64,000 bases of DNA. Origin: Amycolatopsis sp. CA-230715 (GTDB taxonomy: Bacteria > Actinomycetota > Actinomycetes > Mycobacteriales > Pseudonocardiaceae). The number at the start of each line of letters is the position of its first letter. Within the stretch, counting starts at the first letter, position 1. Shown in pieces: positions 9,201 to 16,954 of this stretch. The position numbers and the translations under genes were made by a program. Below the pieces are notes generated by a model that ran no database searches, was not told the DNA's origin, and saw only the letters and a list, made by a program, of their open reading frames with translations. The stretch is from positions 7,563,501 through 7,627,500 of the forward strand of contig NZ_CP059997.1 in NCBI RefSeq assembly GCF_018736145.1. Direction: 5' to 3'.

Positions 9201-9787
9201 TCGCGCACACCGTGGACGAGATCCGGCGAGCTGGTGGCGAGCCGGGGTACCAGCGGATCGACGTCCGCGACGGCGCCGCGGTGCGCCGCCTCGTCGAGGA
9301 GGTGCACGCGCGGCACGGCAGGCTCGACGGCATCGTGCACGCGGCAGGCGTCATCGACGACAAGCTGATGTCCGAAAAGGATGGAGAATCGTTCCGCACC
9401 GTGTTCGGCACCAAAGTGGACGGCGCGGTCGCGCTGCTCGACGCGGTGACGAGGCTGCCGGAGCCGCCGAAGTTCGTCACGTTCTTCGGCAGCATCGCCG
9501 CGGTGCTCGGGAACCGGGGCCAGACCGACTACGCCGCGGCCAACGACGCGCTCGACGTGCTCGGCGCGTTATGGGCGGAGCGGACCGGGAACAGGGCGCT
9601 CACCGTCCACTGGGGACCATGGGCCCCCTCGGCTGGCGGCATGGTGTCCGAGGAGCTGGCCCGCGAGTACGCCCGCCGTGACGTCAAGCTGATCGATCCC
9701 GACGAGGGCGCCGCCTGCCTGCTCGCCGAACTCGCCTACGGTGGGCCGTCGAGCACGTCGGTGGTGTACACGGCGTCGCCGTGGTGA
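3257..9787 (+). CDS. Multidomain iterative synthase: NMO-like ER, KS, AT, ACP, KR
   Basis: A 2176-residue synthase. Residues 1-620 are a tandem pair of nitronate-monooxygenase/PfaD-like TIM barrels (AQGPMTRVSD near 276, GGHIGPRTS near 405), predicted as FMN enoyl reductase. Then come KS (about 628-1065, Cys810 in DAACGSS, His945 in EAHGTGT, His985), AT (about 1155-1450, Ser1251 in GHSYGE, CAFH malonyl-type region), one ACP (Ser1638 in LSIDSIKRTEI, the PUFA-synthase signature) and KR (about 1900-2160, GGARGITA, Ser2079, Tyr2092). The KS-AT-ACP-KR order is that of PfaA; the ER fused at the N-terminus corresponds to PfaD. The start at 3257 follows AGGAGG by 6 nt; an upstream extension to 3119 lacks coding character. 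The next gene starts inside its last codons. Confidence 0.9.
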   Translation: MERGNPGQRAAVLGVGPFGTVDPLLAAAVSRGGGYGIVSLAGEQAFEALNRMAEAGAPFGVRVTADCPVGPAELDGVAGLGLVVLAAGATWEPDAVGVPALVEVTDLDEARDAVARGAHGVIARGSESGGAVSELSSFVLVQRLLDEMGEVPVWVCGGIGPRTAAAAVAGGAAGVVLETQLGLFPDADVPRRLRDRLIRADGSESALVDGRRTLRDDPEIPWGQDAPLAALFAERWETAEDAVRSIVRAVTSRHAVPTPAEQGAPLCRSTGAALPIAQGPMTRVSDQPAFAEAVASHGGLPFVAVALADEERTAKLLTDTAELLGDRPWGAGILGFVPDELREAQLRAIHRTRPRAVLIAGGRPAQAKALEAEGIATYLHVPSPILLRQFLDAGVRRFVFEGAECGGHIGPRTSFTLWESQLDVLAKFVEEGNSADGVEIYFAGGVHDARSAAMVAAMAAPLAERGAGIGVLMGTAYLFTEEAVRHGAITELFQRQAVGADRTATVETAPGHLTRCLHSPFVAEFAEVERNLREEGVPKQERWERLERLNTGRLRIASKGVRRDGDALVAVDADGQLADGMYMAGQVAVLRGATTDIATLHRAVVEDAARLLRGGEPARAEPAAATVDVAVIGMAGVFPGAPDLSAFWSNVLRGVDSVTEVPAERWDVGTYYREDGAPGSTPSKWGGFLPDIPFDPVSFGIPPTSMGSIDPAQLLSLEIARRALADAGAVVDRERTGVVFGAEAGGDLHNAGVLRALLPSYFEESPAELSELLPTFTEDTFPGTLANVISGRVANRLDLGGPNYTVDAACGSSLAALDLACKELAGGGSDLMLCGAVDLHNGIHDYLMFASAGALSPTGRCRPFDRAADGIALGEGVACVVLKRLADAERDGDRIYAVVKGVGAGSDGKAFGLTAPRPEGQRRALERAYRNAGVSPSRVGLVEAHGTGTVVGDGTELSTLTEFFAEAGAEPGGCAIGSVKSQIGHTKCAAGLAGLIKAALSLWTGVVPPTAQLRDPHTVWEEGRSPFSFTTRARPWLRPQRDRVAGVSAFGFGGTNFHAVLAAGPSTSDSRHRLRDWDAELFVLRGADAAERLAEFAGSAPPELPLSTMASTMTGTGPVRYAIVAGDRGELLDALAEISSGATSGKHWFAAGDRDPGEVAFLFPGQGSQRTGMLAELFTSFGELRGLLELDQATASRVFPPQAFDLAATAVQDDALRDTRVAQPALGMAGVAVARVLDRLGVRPGMLGGHSYGELAALSVAGAFDAPTLLRLSERRAAAVMNAVHGDPGAMAAVRTTPEAIAEVLGEPMDVVVANHNAPDQVVLSGATDAIELAVKSLKAHGIGAKRIPVACAFHSPIVADAANEFDAVLAGERVRDPRIPVWGNRTARRYEPGAVRAELAGQLGSPVRFAEQIEDMYAAGARTFLEVGPGRVLTGLVSSILGDRPHTAIATDPGAAPGLRGFLTALAKLATAGVEIDTEWLFRGRVAKPAANRPEWTVNGQLVRRGTTTPPGGLRPAERIRRSAMAESTRPGDPADAVLEFLRGHREVVAAQRDVLLAYFGGVPQTAPVAPVAAAPVAVPATVVVEAPVAAPEPEQSAVDTSDLLGTVVGVIAERTGYPGEMIDGDLDLEADLSIDSIKRTEIAGMLLAKLGLRDRIDDAEQDELSRKRTAGALAEWLSEHIGTGDAAAGTAEPDEAEPVATGIAPGRFVLRAAPSPSDPSGELTGRRVLVLHEPEQSGLAVRVSAELAARGAQAVVDPRAEADALICLSTLTGTEESAAPGLFLVLRDLMAGMDGLVVAAPLERGARTAGLRGLLRSVAREHPERPVRLVELDHEAPSAATTLVAELLDRTPVPVARHTTDGRAAFELLAEDLPSVARAGAGPAGPGAAEAAAIGLGRDSVVLLIGGARGITARFAGTLALAAGCRIELAGRTPYTGEPEDPALAGLTDAPSLRRALADSGEPLSEVERQVRAVLARREIAHTVDEIRRAGGEPGYQRIDVRDGAAVRRLVEEVHARHGRLDGIVHAAGVIDDKLMSEKDGESFRTVFGTKVDGAVALLDAVTRLPEPPKFVTFFGSIAAVLGNRGQTDYAAANDALDVLGALWAERTGNRALTVHWGPWAPSAGGMVSEELAREYARRDVKLIDPDEGAACLLAELAYGGPSSTSVVYTASPW

Positions 9788-12700
9788 GCGCGCGGGAGCC
9801 GGTGGCGATCGTCGGCATGGCCGTGTGGCTGCCCGGCGCACCCGATCTCGACAGCTACCGGCGCAACCTGTTCTCCGGCGTGGACGCCATCGCCGACGTG
9901 CCGGAATCGTTGAAGCTGTCGGGTTTCCACGACGCCGGGCACCGCGCGTCGGAGCAGGCGGACCCCGCGCGCACCTATTGCCACCGCGGCGGGTTCCTCG
10001 ACCGCCCGCTGACCGTGGACGCGACCGCGTTCGGGATCATGCCCAGCTCCGTGCCGGGAATGGAACCGGACCAGCTTATCGCGCTCAAGGTGGCCGCCGA
10101 CGCGCTCGAGGACGCGGGCGGGCGCGCGGCGCTCAGCGACACCGCCAAGACCGCGGTGATCCTCGGCAGGGGCGCCTACCACACGCCCGGGATCATGCGC
10201 TTCGAGCAGCGCGTCCGAGGGGTCGGCGAGATCCTGCGCGCGATCGGCGAGGTGCTGCCGTCGGTCACCGGCTCCGAGCTGGACCGCCTGCGCGCGGCGC
10301 TGCTGGAACCGCTCGGCTCCACCGATCCCGACGCGTCGATCGGGCTCGTGCCCAACCTCGCCGCGTCCCGCGTCGCCAACCGGCTCGATCTCGGCGGGCC
10401 CGCGTACACCATCGACGCGGCGTGCGCGTCCTCGCTGCTCGCGGTCGACCACGCGATGACGGAACTGGCCACCGGCCGGTGCGACGCGGTGCTCGCGGGC
10501 GGGGTGCACCACTGCCACGACGAGACGTTGTGGTCGTTGTTCACGCAACTGCGCGCGTTGTCGCCGAGCGAGCGGATCAGCCCGTTCTCCCGGCACGCCG
10601 ACGGGCTCCTGATCGGGGAGGGCACCGGCGTCGTCGTGCTGAAGCGCCTCGCCGACGCGGAGCGCGACGGCGACCGGATCTACGCGGTGGTGCGCGGTAC
10701 TGGGACGTCCAGCGACGGGCGCGCGGCCAGCCTGTTCAACCCGGACACCCGCGGCCAGGAACTGGCGTTGCGCCGCGCGTGGGCGGAGGCGGGGCTCGAT
10801 CCGCTCGCCCCGCACGCACTCGGCCTGCTCGAAGCGCACGGCACCGCGACGCCCGCCGGTGACGCGGCCGAGATCGACACCATCACCAGGGTTTTCGGGC
10901 CGCCCGCCGGGGGTGGCGCGGTGATCGGGTCCGTGAAGTCGATGATCGGGCACACCATGCCCGCCGCCGGGATCGCCGGGCTGGTGAAGGCCGCGCTCGC
11001 GGTGCACCACACGACGCTGCCGCCGACGCTGCACTGCGAGGAGCCGAATCCGCTGCTGGCCGGAACCGCGTTCACCGCGATCCGCACGGCGCGGGAGTGG
11101 GACGCGCCCCGGGACGGCACACCGCGGCGCGCCGGGGTCAACGCGTTCGGGTTCGGCGGGATCAACGCGCACACGATACTGGAGGAACCCGCGCGGCCGT
11201 CGCGATCGCGCGCGGCGGTCCGCGAGCCGGAGCGCATCGTCCGGCTCGGTGCCGGAACTCCGGGCGAACTGGCCACGCTGCTCGCGAAGCAGGGCAGCGC
11301 GCTGCGCGCCGCGACGCCTGCCACCACCGGGCTCTGCCGTCTGTCCGTTGTGGACCCGACGGACCGCAAGCTCGAACTGGCGCGCCGGATCGTGGCGAAG
11401 GGCGAGCCGTGGCGGGGGCGCAACGACGTGTGGTTCGCGCCGGATCCGCTGCTGCTCGCCGAACCGTCGGCGAAGACCGCGTTCGTGTTCCCCGGTATCG
11501 AAGCCGAGTTCGCCTCCCGGTGCGCCGACGTCGCCGCCCATTTCGGGCTCGCGCCGCCCCCGACGGTGCGCACCGGCTCCCTTCTGTCGCATGTGGACGG
11601 ACTGTGGTCCGCTGGCGTGACGCTGGACTTCGCGCTGCGGCGGCTCGGGATCGTCCCCGACGGGTTCGCCGGGCACAGCGTCGGCGAATGGACCGCGATG
11701 ACGGTGGCCGGCATGTACCGGATCGACGAGGCGAAGACGCTGCACTCGCGGTACCTCCCCGGCGGGTTCGAACCGCCGGAAGCCGATTTCGTCGTACTGG
11801 GCTGCCCCGCCGCCGAGGCGGCCGACCGGATCGCGGACGAGCCGGATCTGGTGGTGTCGCACGACAACGCGCCGAGGCAGTCGATCGCGTGCGGTCCGCC
11901 GGAGGCCGTCGCGCGGCTCGCCGAGCGGTGCCGCGCCGACGGGGTGGTCGCGCGGGTCCTGCCGTTCCGGTCCGGGTTCCACACCCCGCTGCTGCGCCCG
12001 ATGCTCTCCTCGTTCGAGTACCTGATCGGCGAGCTCCGGCTGACCCCGCCGTCGGTGCCGATCTGGTCGGCCACCACCACCGGCCGCTACCCGGAGGACC
12101 TCGACGAGGTCCGCGCGCTCTACCTCGAACACCTCGTCGCGCCGGTGCGGTTCCGCGAGCTGGTCGAGTCGATGTACGCCGACGGGTTCCGGATCTTCCT
12201 CCAAGCGGGACCTGGCCAGCTCGGGTCGTTCGTCGCGGACACCCTCGACGGGCGCGCGCACCTGATGGTCAGCGCGGACGCGCCCGGCCGCGACGGCATG
12301 GCGCAGCTGCGCCGCGTCGCCGCGGCGCTGTGGGCCGAGGGCGGTGACCCGCGGTTCGATTCGCTCGACCGGACCAGAACCGGTGCCGCCATCGCGATCG
12401 ACACGTTCGGCGCGCCGATGTCGGTCCCCTCGGCGGCACGCGGGCTGCTCGACCGCCCCCGTGACCCGGACCTGCCCGCACTGCCGCCCGGCACCGCGGC
12501 GGAGGTCGTCGCGGAGTTCACCGAGCTGCTGGCCGACACCCGCCGCGCCGCCGCGTCCGTCGCGGCGGCGGCGCTCGGGGCGGCGACCGAAGCCGCGGCG
12601 GACGTCCTGCTCGACATCTCCCTCGACACCATGCCGTACCTGCGCGACCACCGGTTCTTCCGGCAGCGCGCGGACTGGCCGGACGAAGAGGACCACCGGC

Positions 12701-13797
12701 CCGTGGTGCCCGCGACCGCGCTGATCGAGCTCGCCGTCGGCGAGGTGGCGCGCCGCTGGCCGGACGAGGTCGCGGTGGCGGTGCACCACGCCGTCTTCAC
12801 GCGCTGGCTCGTCGCCGCGCCCGCCCAGCGCGTGCCGCTGCGGACGAGGCGTGACGGCGACCGGGTCCGGGTCGAGATCGGCGAGTACGCGTCGATGACG
12901 GTCGAACTCGGCCGTGCCTACCCGGTACCGCCGGAGCAGCGAACCGTTGGCGCACCGGAGAAAACACCGCCGACGACCGCGGCGGGAACCTACGAGCAGC
13001 GGGACATGTTCCACGGGCCCGGCTACCAGGGCCTGTCGGTCCTGCACGGACTCGGCGCCCGCCACATCCGCGGCGAACTGGTGGTGCCACCGGCGCCGGG
13101 CGGGCTGCTGGACAGCGTCGGCCAGCTACTCGGCTGCTGGCTGATGGCGTCCGAATCGGACGGTCTGCTCGCGTTTCCCCGCAGTGTCAAGGAAATCAGG
13201 TTCCACGGCCCGCATCCCGGCCAAGGCGAGCGGCTCGACTGCCTCGTCGAGATCACCGAGGTCACCGAGGACCGGCTCGGCATGTCGGCCCAGCTCGTCC
13301 ACAGGGGACGGACGTGGGTCACGATCGAGGCGTGGCGGGACGTCCGGTTCGCCTGCGACCACCACGCCCACCGGGCCTACGCCTTCCCCGAGCGGAACCT
13401 GCTGTCCACATCGGACTCCGGCGGCCGGATGGCGCTGAACGCACCGTGGCGCACGGCGGCGGGCCGTGACCTGTACGCGGGGGTGTACCTCGGATCCGGT
13501 GAGCGCGCGGACTACGACCGCTGCCCGCCGCCGCGGCGGCAGCGGTGGCTGACCGACCGGATCGCGGCCAAGGACGCCGCCCGCGCCTGGCTCGCCGAGC
13601 GCGGCACCACCGGGATCTACCCGGCGGAGCTCGTCGTGTCGGTGTCCGGCGGAGTGGCGGCGGTGCGGGGGCAGCACGGGGCGCCGGTTCCCGAGCTGAC
13701 GGTCCACCTCGAACGCGACGGGGACACCGTGCGGGCGAGGGCGGGGGAGCGGTCAGGGGTCAGTACGACGAACTACGAACGCGGAGCACGACTATGA
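9781..13797 (+). CDS. PfaC-like synthase: KS, AT, DH, truncated PPTase-like tail
   Basis: A 1338-residue partner synthase. The KS (about 5-450) has an intact triad, Cys215 (DAACASS), His353 (EAHGTAT) and His391 (IGHTMPA). An AT-like domain (about 555-860) has Ser633 in GHSVGE, with a variant FPGIEAEF instead of FPGQGSQ. A double-hotdog DH (about 935-1185) shows His957 in LRDHRFF and Asp1111 in LLDSVGQ. The tail from about 1250 resembles the N-terminal half of an Sfp-type phosphopantetheinyl transferase (WLTDRIAAKDAARAWL), but the SHS motif reads ERD and the protein ends before any GIDIE motif. It begins at GTG, overlapping the previous stop, and its stop overlaps the ACP start (ATGA). With the upstream synthase it supplies KR, DH and ER for repeated chain extension. 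Confidence 0.87.
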   Translation: MVSAREPVAIVGMAVWLPGAPDLDSYRRNLFSGVDAIADVPESLKLSGFHDAGHRASEQADPARTYCHRGGFLDRPLTVDATAFGIMPSSVPGMEPDQLIALKVAADALEDAGGRAALSDTAKTAVILGRGAYHTPGIMRFEQRVRGVGEILRAIGEVLPSVTGSELDRLRAALLEPLGSTDPDASIGLVPNLAASRVANRLDLGGPAYTIDAACASSLLAVDHAMTELATGRCDAVLAGGVHHCHDETLWSLFTQLRALSPSERISPFSRHADGLLIGEGTGVVVLKRLADAERDGDRIYAVVRGTGTSSDGRAASLFNPDTRGQELALRRAWAEAGLDPLAPHALGLLEAHGTATPAGDAAEIDTITRVFGPPAGGGAVIGSVKSMIGHTMPAAGIAGLVKAALAVHHTTLPPTLHCEEPNPLLAGTAFTAIRTAREWDAPRDGTPRRAGVNAFGFGGINAHTILEEPARPSRSRAAVREPERIVRLGAGTPGELATLLAKQGSALRAATPATTGLCRLSVVDPTDRKLELARRIVAKGEPWRGRNDVWFAPDPLLLAEPSAKTAFVFPGIEAEFASRCADVAAHFGLAPPPTVRTGSLLSHVDGLWSAGVTLDFALRRLGIVPDGFAGHSVGEWTAMTVAGMYRIDEAKTLHSRYLPGGFEPPEADFVVLGCPAAEAADRIADEPDLVVSHDNAPRQSIACGPPEAVARLAERCRADGVVARVLPFRSGFHTPLLRPMLSSFEYLIGELRLTPPSVPIWSATTTGRYPEDLDEVRALYLEHLVAPVRFRELVESMYADGFRIFLQAGPGQLGSFVADTLDGRAHLMVSADAPGRDGMAQLRRVAAALWAEGGDPRFDSLDRTRTGAAIAIDTFGAPMSVPSAARGLLDRPRDPDLPALPPGTAAEVVAEFTELLADTRRAAASVAAAALGAATEAAADVLLDISLDTMPYLRDHRFFRQRADWPDEEDHRPVVPATALIELAVGEVARRWPDEVAVAVHHAVFTRWLVAAPAQRVPLRTRRDGDRVRVEIGEYASMTVELGRAYPVPPEQRTVGAPEKTPPTTAAGTYEQRDMFHGPGYQGLSVLHGLGARHIRGELVVPPAPGGLLDSVGQLLGCWLMASESDGLLAFPRSVKEIRFHGPHPGQGERLDCLVEITEVTEDRLGMSAQLVHRGRTWVTIEAWRDVRFACDHHAHRAYAFPERNLLSTSDSGGRMALNAPWRTAAGRDLYAGVYLGSGERADYDRCPPPRRQRWLTDRIAAKDAARAWLAERGTTGIYPAELVVSVSGGVAAVRGQHGAPVPELTVHLERDGDTVRARAGERSGVSTTNYERGARL

Positions 13798-14072
13798 ACA
13801 CCGATACGGCCGTCTTCTCGAAGGTCACCGAACTGCTCGGCGAGATGGTCGGCGGCGCCGACCTGCTCGGCATCGAGATCACCAGCGGCACCACGTTCCA
13901 CGAGGACCTCGGGCTGGAGAGCATCGACCTGGTGACCTTCGCGGGCATCCTCGCCGACCACTTCGGCACCGAGGTCAACCTCGCCGAGTTCCTCGCGGAG
14001 AAGGAACTCGACGAGGTGATCGGCCTCCGCGTCGGGGACATCGCCGACTACGTCGAGTCGAAGGTCCGCTGA
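13794..14072 (+). CDS. Free-standing acyl carrier protein
   Basis: This 92-residue acidic protein is a typical discrete ACP, with the phosphopantetheine attachment Ser43 in DLGLESIDLVTF and helices of usual length. Its ATG overlaps the stop of the preceding synthase gene, so translation is coupled. It could hold the starter, the mature chain, or the chain passed to the hydrolase or glycosyltransferase that follow. It differs from the integrated ACP, whose motif is SIDSIKR, so it is a second and distinct carrier. An external phosphopantetheinyl transferase is needed, since the one attached upstream is incomplete. Confidence 0.92.
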   Translation: MNTDTAVFSKVTELLGEMVGGADLLGIEITSGTTFHEDLGLESIDLVTFAGILADHFGTEVNLAEFLAEKELDEVIGLRVGDIADYVESKVR

Positions 14073-14075
14073 GCG

Positions 14076-14861
14076 GTGGAGATCATGCTCGTCAACGGCC
14101 TCCGGACCAACGTCGGCCTGCTCCCGGCCAAGGAGTCGACGGGGGAGGCCGTGGTGTTCGTCCACGGGATGGGCACGGACAGCCTCGCGAGCTTCTACCT
14201 GACGCTCGCGTCGCCGGTCTCCGCCGCCGGGATCGACGTGATCAGCTACGACCTGCGCGGGCACGGCAAGACCGAGATCCCGGACAGCGGGTACACGCTC
14301 AAGGACTTCGTGGCCGATCTGGACGACCTCCTGCGCCAGGTCCGCCCGGACGCTCCCGTGCACCTCGTCGGGAACAGCTTCGGCGGCACGATCGCCTACA
14401 GCTACGCGCTGACGAACCCCGAGCGCGTGCGGAGCATCGTGTGCATCGAGGCCGAGCCGCCGACCGAGGTGTGGGCGGACAAGATGACCCAGATCCTGGA
14501 CTACACGGCGGAATTCCTGTCCGCGGAGGAGAACTACGACTGGATCGAGTCCGCCTACAGCGCGCACCACCGGCGGCTGGCGAGGATGGCGGCCAAGCGC
14601 ATCATGGCCACCAGCATCACCCAGGAGGTCCCGCTCGGGCCGTTGATGACGCTCGACGACGTCCGGTCGATTTCGTGCCCGGTGCTGTCACTGCTCGGCC
14701 AGAACGGCTACCAGTCCGACGACCTCGACGCGCTCACTTCGCTGCTGCCGCGCGGTGAACGGGTCGTCTTCGAAGGGCAGGGCCACTCGGTGCTCGTCGA
14801 ACAGCATCGGCGGGTGCGGGAACTGGTGCTCGACTGGGTCGCGAGGCACGCCGGTGACTAG
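14076..14861 (+). CDS. Alpha/beta hydrolase, possible chain-releasing thioesterase
   Basis: The 261-residue product is an alpha/beta hydrolase: an HG oxyanion motif in VVFVHGMG, nucleophile Ser in GNSFGG, and a C-terminal catalytic His in GQGHSVL. It sits in the synthase operon between the ACP and the glycosyltransferase, so release of the chain from the carrier or ester cleavage are sensible roles; this is from context only. The GTG at 14076 follows the ACP stop by 3 nt; ATG at 14085 is a possible alternative start. Its stop overlaps the glycosyltransferase start. Confidence 0.88.
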   Translation: MEIMLVNGLRTNVGLLPAKESTGEAVVFVHGMGTDSLASFYLTLASPVSAAGIDVISYDLRGHGKTEIPDSGYTLKDFVADLDDLLRQVRPDAPVHLVGNSFGGTIAYSYALTNPERVRSIVCIEAEPPTEVWADKMTQILDYTAEFLSAEENYDWIESAYSAHHRRLARMAAKRIMATSITQEVPLGPLMTLDDVRSISCPVLSLLGQNGYQSDDLDALTSLLPRGERVVFEGQGHSVLVEQHRRVRELVLDWVARHAGD

Positions 14862-16032
14862 GTACCTGTTCGTCGTGCCGCCGCTGACCGGGCACGTCTC
14901 GCCGTTGCGGGGCGTGGCCGCGGAACTGCGCGCGCGAGGCGATCAGGTGGTGTGGACGGGGCCGCTACCGGAGGTGCCTCGGCTGCTCGGCGCGGGGGAA
15001 ACCGTGTACCCGGCGGGGGATTCGGCCGCGTTCGAGGTCGCGCGGCGCCCCGGCGCGCTGCGCGGTTTCGCGGCGTTGAAGTTCCTGTGGGAGTCCTATC
15101 TCGTGCCCCTGGCGGACGCGATGGTCGACGGGGTCGCCGCCGCCGTCGACGCGTGCGAACCCGACGCGCTGGTGGTCGACCAGCAGGCGCTCGCGGGCGC
15201 TGTCGTCGCCGCGCGCACCGGCCTGCCGTGGGCGACCGCCGCGAGCACGCCGTCGGAGCTGTCCGATCCGGTGTCCGCGATGCCGAAGGTGGCCGCCTGG
15301 ATCGACGGCCTGCTGCGGGGCCTGCGCTCGCGGCACGGGGTCCCGGCCAGTACCGGCGATCTCCGCTTCTCGCCCGGTTTGGTGCTGGCGTTCACCACCG
15401 AAGCGCTGGCGGGCGAGGCGATCGTGCGCCCGGCGGGCGAGCTGCGGTACGTCGGGGCCGCGCTCGCCGACCGGAACGCCTACGAGGACTTCCCGTGGGA
15501 ACGAGTGCGGGGGCAGGCGAAACTGGTGGTGGTCACGTTCGGCACCGCCAACGGCGAGCCGGGCGCCCGGTTCCTCACCACGGCGCTGCGCGCCTTCGCG
15601 GACCTGCCGCCGGAGTTCCAGGTGGTCATCGCCGACCCGGACGGCGTGGTGCCCGCCGCGGGGCCGCCGAACGTACTGGCCGTCCGGTGGATCCCGCAGC
15701 TCGCGCTGATCCGGCGCGCGACCGCGGTGGTCTGCCACGGCGGCCACAACACCGTGTGCGAGAGCCTCAGCCACGGCGTCCCGCTCGTGGTCGCGCCGAT
15801 CAGGGACGACCAGCCGCTGCTGGCGCAGCAGATCGTCGACTCCGGCTCGGGGGTGCGGCTTCGGTTCGATCGCGCGTCCGCCGAGGACATCCGCGACGCC
15901 GTGCTCGAAGTGTGCCGGAACCCGTCGTACGCGCACGAGGCAGCGCGACTGCGCGAATCGTTCGACCGCGCCGGGGGAGCGGCCGCGGCCGCCGATCACC
16001 TGGACCGCCTCGTCGCCGCGCCCATTCCCTGA
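14854..16032 (+). CDS. MGT/UGT-family glycosyltransferase
   Basis: This 392-residue GT-B enzyme resembles macrolide and UDP-type glycosyltransferases: N-terminal FVVPPLTGHVSPLRG acceptor loop and the C-terminal nucleotide-sugar signature CHGGHNTVCESLSHGVPLV, followed by DDQPLLAQQI. It should move a sugar from an activated donor to a hydrophobic acceptor. As last gene of the synthase operon it most likely glycosylates the synthase product, which suggests a glycolipid or glycosylated polyketide. The GTG at 14854 overlaps the upstream stop (GTGACTAG). The upstream open frame to 14755 belongs to the hydrolase region and is not coding. Confidence 0.9.
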   Translation: MTRYLFVVPPLTGHVSPLRGVAAELRARGDQVVWTGPLPEVPRLLGAGETVYPAGDSAAFEVARRPGALRGFAALKFLWESYLVPLADAMVDGVAAAVDACEPDALVVDQQALAGAVVAARTGLPWATAASTPSELSDPVSAMPKVAAWIDGLLRGLRSRHGVPASTGDLRFSPGLVLAFTTEALAGEAIVRPAGELRYVGAALADRNAYEDFPWERVRGQAKLVVVTFGTANGEPGARFLTTALRAFADLPPEFQVVIADPDGVVPAAGPPNVLAVRWIPQLALIRRATAVVCHGGHNTVCESLSHGVPLVVAPIRDDQPLLAQQIVDSGSGVRLRFDRASAEDIRDAVLEVCRNPSYAHEAARLRESFDRAGGAAAAADHLDRLVAAPIP

Positions 16033-16054
16033 CGGCTTGGCCGCCGCCGACCGG

Positions 16055-16753
16055 CTAACGGGTGGCCGCCGGTCCTTCCACCAGGTCGCGCAGCCGCTCG
16101 ATCAGGGTGGCCTCGTCGAAGCCCTGGGCGACGTGCTGGATGCCGCCGCTGATCTGCTTCGGGCAGTGGTCCGCGCCGTCGCCGTCGATCCGGAAGGCAC
16201 GCACGCGTCGACCCGTTTTCAGCTCGTACACGACGAAGTCGTAGTAGGCCGACACCACTTCGACCGGCGAACCGGGGATGTTCGGCAGATCCAGGTCTCC
16301 GTAGGAGCATTCGCCGACCCGCCGGCCGGTAATGCGCGGATCGGACATACACAAGGCCAGCTGGGCGTGCGCGTAGGCGTCGGCGGAGTACAACGGGAGA
16401 AACACCCCGTTGGCAGGGGAGGCCCCGGGGGAGCCCGCCCATTCCGCCGGAAGTTCTGGCTGATCCGGGGGGAAGTACCGGGTGGCTTGGTCGTAGTCGC
16501 GGGCCTGGAACCCGATGAGCTTGTGCGGGCCTGCTCCGGCGTAGGGCGGACTTTCCGACTCGAACGGTTTGCCACCCTTGCATGCCTCGTCCGGCGGAGT
16601 GAACACCGGGCCGGTACTTGCCGGTGGAGCGGCTGACACCGGCGGCGGTGGGGGCGGCGAACCGCTCGAACACCCGACCGCCAGGAGTGTGGCCACCACC
16701 GCGGCAGTCGTTCGCACGATGCCCCACCCGCGGCGACTGGACACGACCCTCAT
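16055..16753 (-). CDS. Secreted lipoprotein of unknown function
   Basis: The 232-residue product starts with a basic segment, a hydrophobic stretch TTAAVVATLLAVGC and a lipobox (LAVGC), followed by a proline-rich linker. It should be lipid-anchored on the outer face of the membrane. The remainder has at least five cysteines and no domain I recognise. The ATG at 16753 is chosen because GAGG precedes it and because it places the signal peptide properly; a longer frame to 16831 does not. It converges on the glycosyltransferase and is not obviously part of that operon. Confidence 0.75.
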   Translation of the reverse strand: MRVVSSRRGWGIVRTTAAVVATLLAVGCSSGSPPPPPPVSAAPPASTGPVFTPPDEACKGGKPFESESPPYAGAGPHKLIGFQARDYDQATRYFPPDQPELPAEWAGSPGASPANGVFLPLYSADAYAHAQLALCMSDPRITGRRVGECSYGDLDLPNIPGSPVEVVSAYYDFVVYELKTGRRVRAFRIDGDGADHCPKQISGGIQHVAQGFDEATLIERLRDLVEGPAATR

Positions 16754-16927
16754 CCTTTCCTCACCCCAGCAACCAGGGCACGCACCGGTAGTACCTCCTC
16801 GCTCCCGGAAGAAACCATACTGCCGGGCCATCAGCCCGCGGGCTCGACGATGTCCGGTTCCGGCCGCCGACCGGACGGCCCCATGCGCGAGCCCGTTGGC
16901 AGCCTCGGCGACCTGATCCCGGCACGA

Positions 16928-16954
16928 TTTTCACATGGCGGCGGGGTGTGAAAA
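16928..16954. promoter_or_regulatory. Perfect 8-bp inverted repeat, operator candidate
   Basis: TTTTCACA at 16928-16935 is mirrored by TGTGAAAA at 16947-16954 with an 11-bp spacer. The arm spacing, about two helical turns centre to centre, suits a dimeric regulator. It lies about 175 bp upstream of the lipoprotein start. Confidence 0.4.

Noticed and set aside
6293..9340. 1015-codon minus-strand open frame opposite the first synthase
   Set aside because: Same reason: antisense shadow of AT, ACP and KR coding sequence.
9736..13065. 1109-codon minus-strand open frame opposite the second synthase
   Set aside because: It is antisense to a gene with clear KS, AT and DH motifs, is made of Arg/Ala/Gly-rich low-complexity protein and has no recognisable domain; GC-rich codon bias alone opens such frames.
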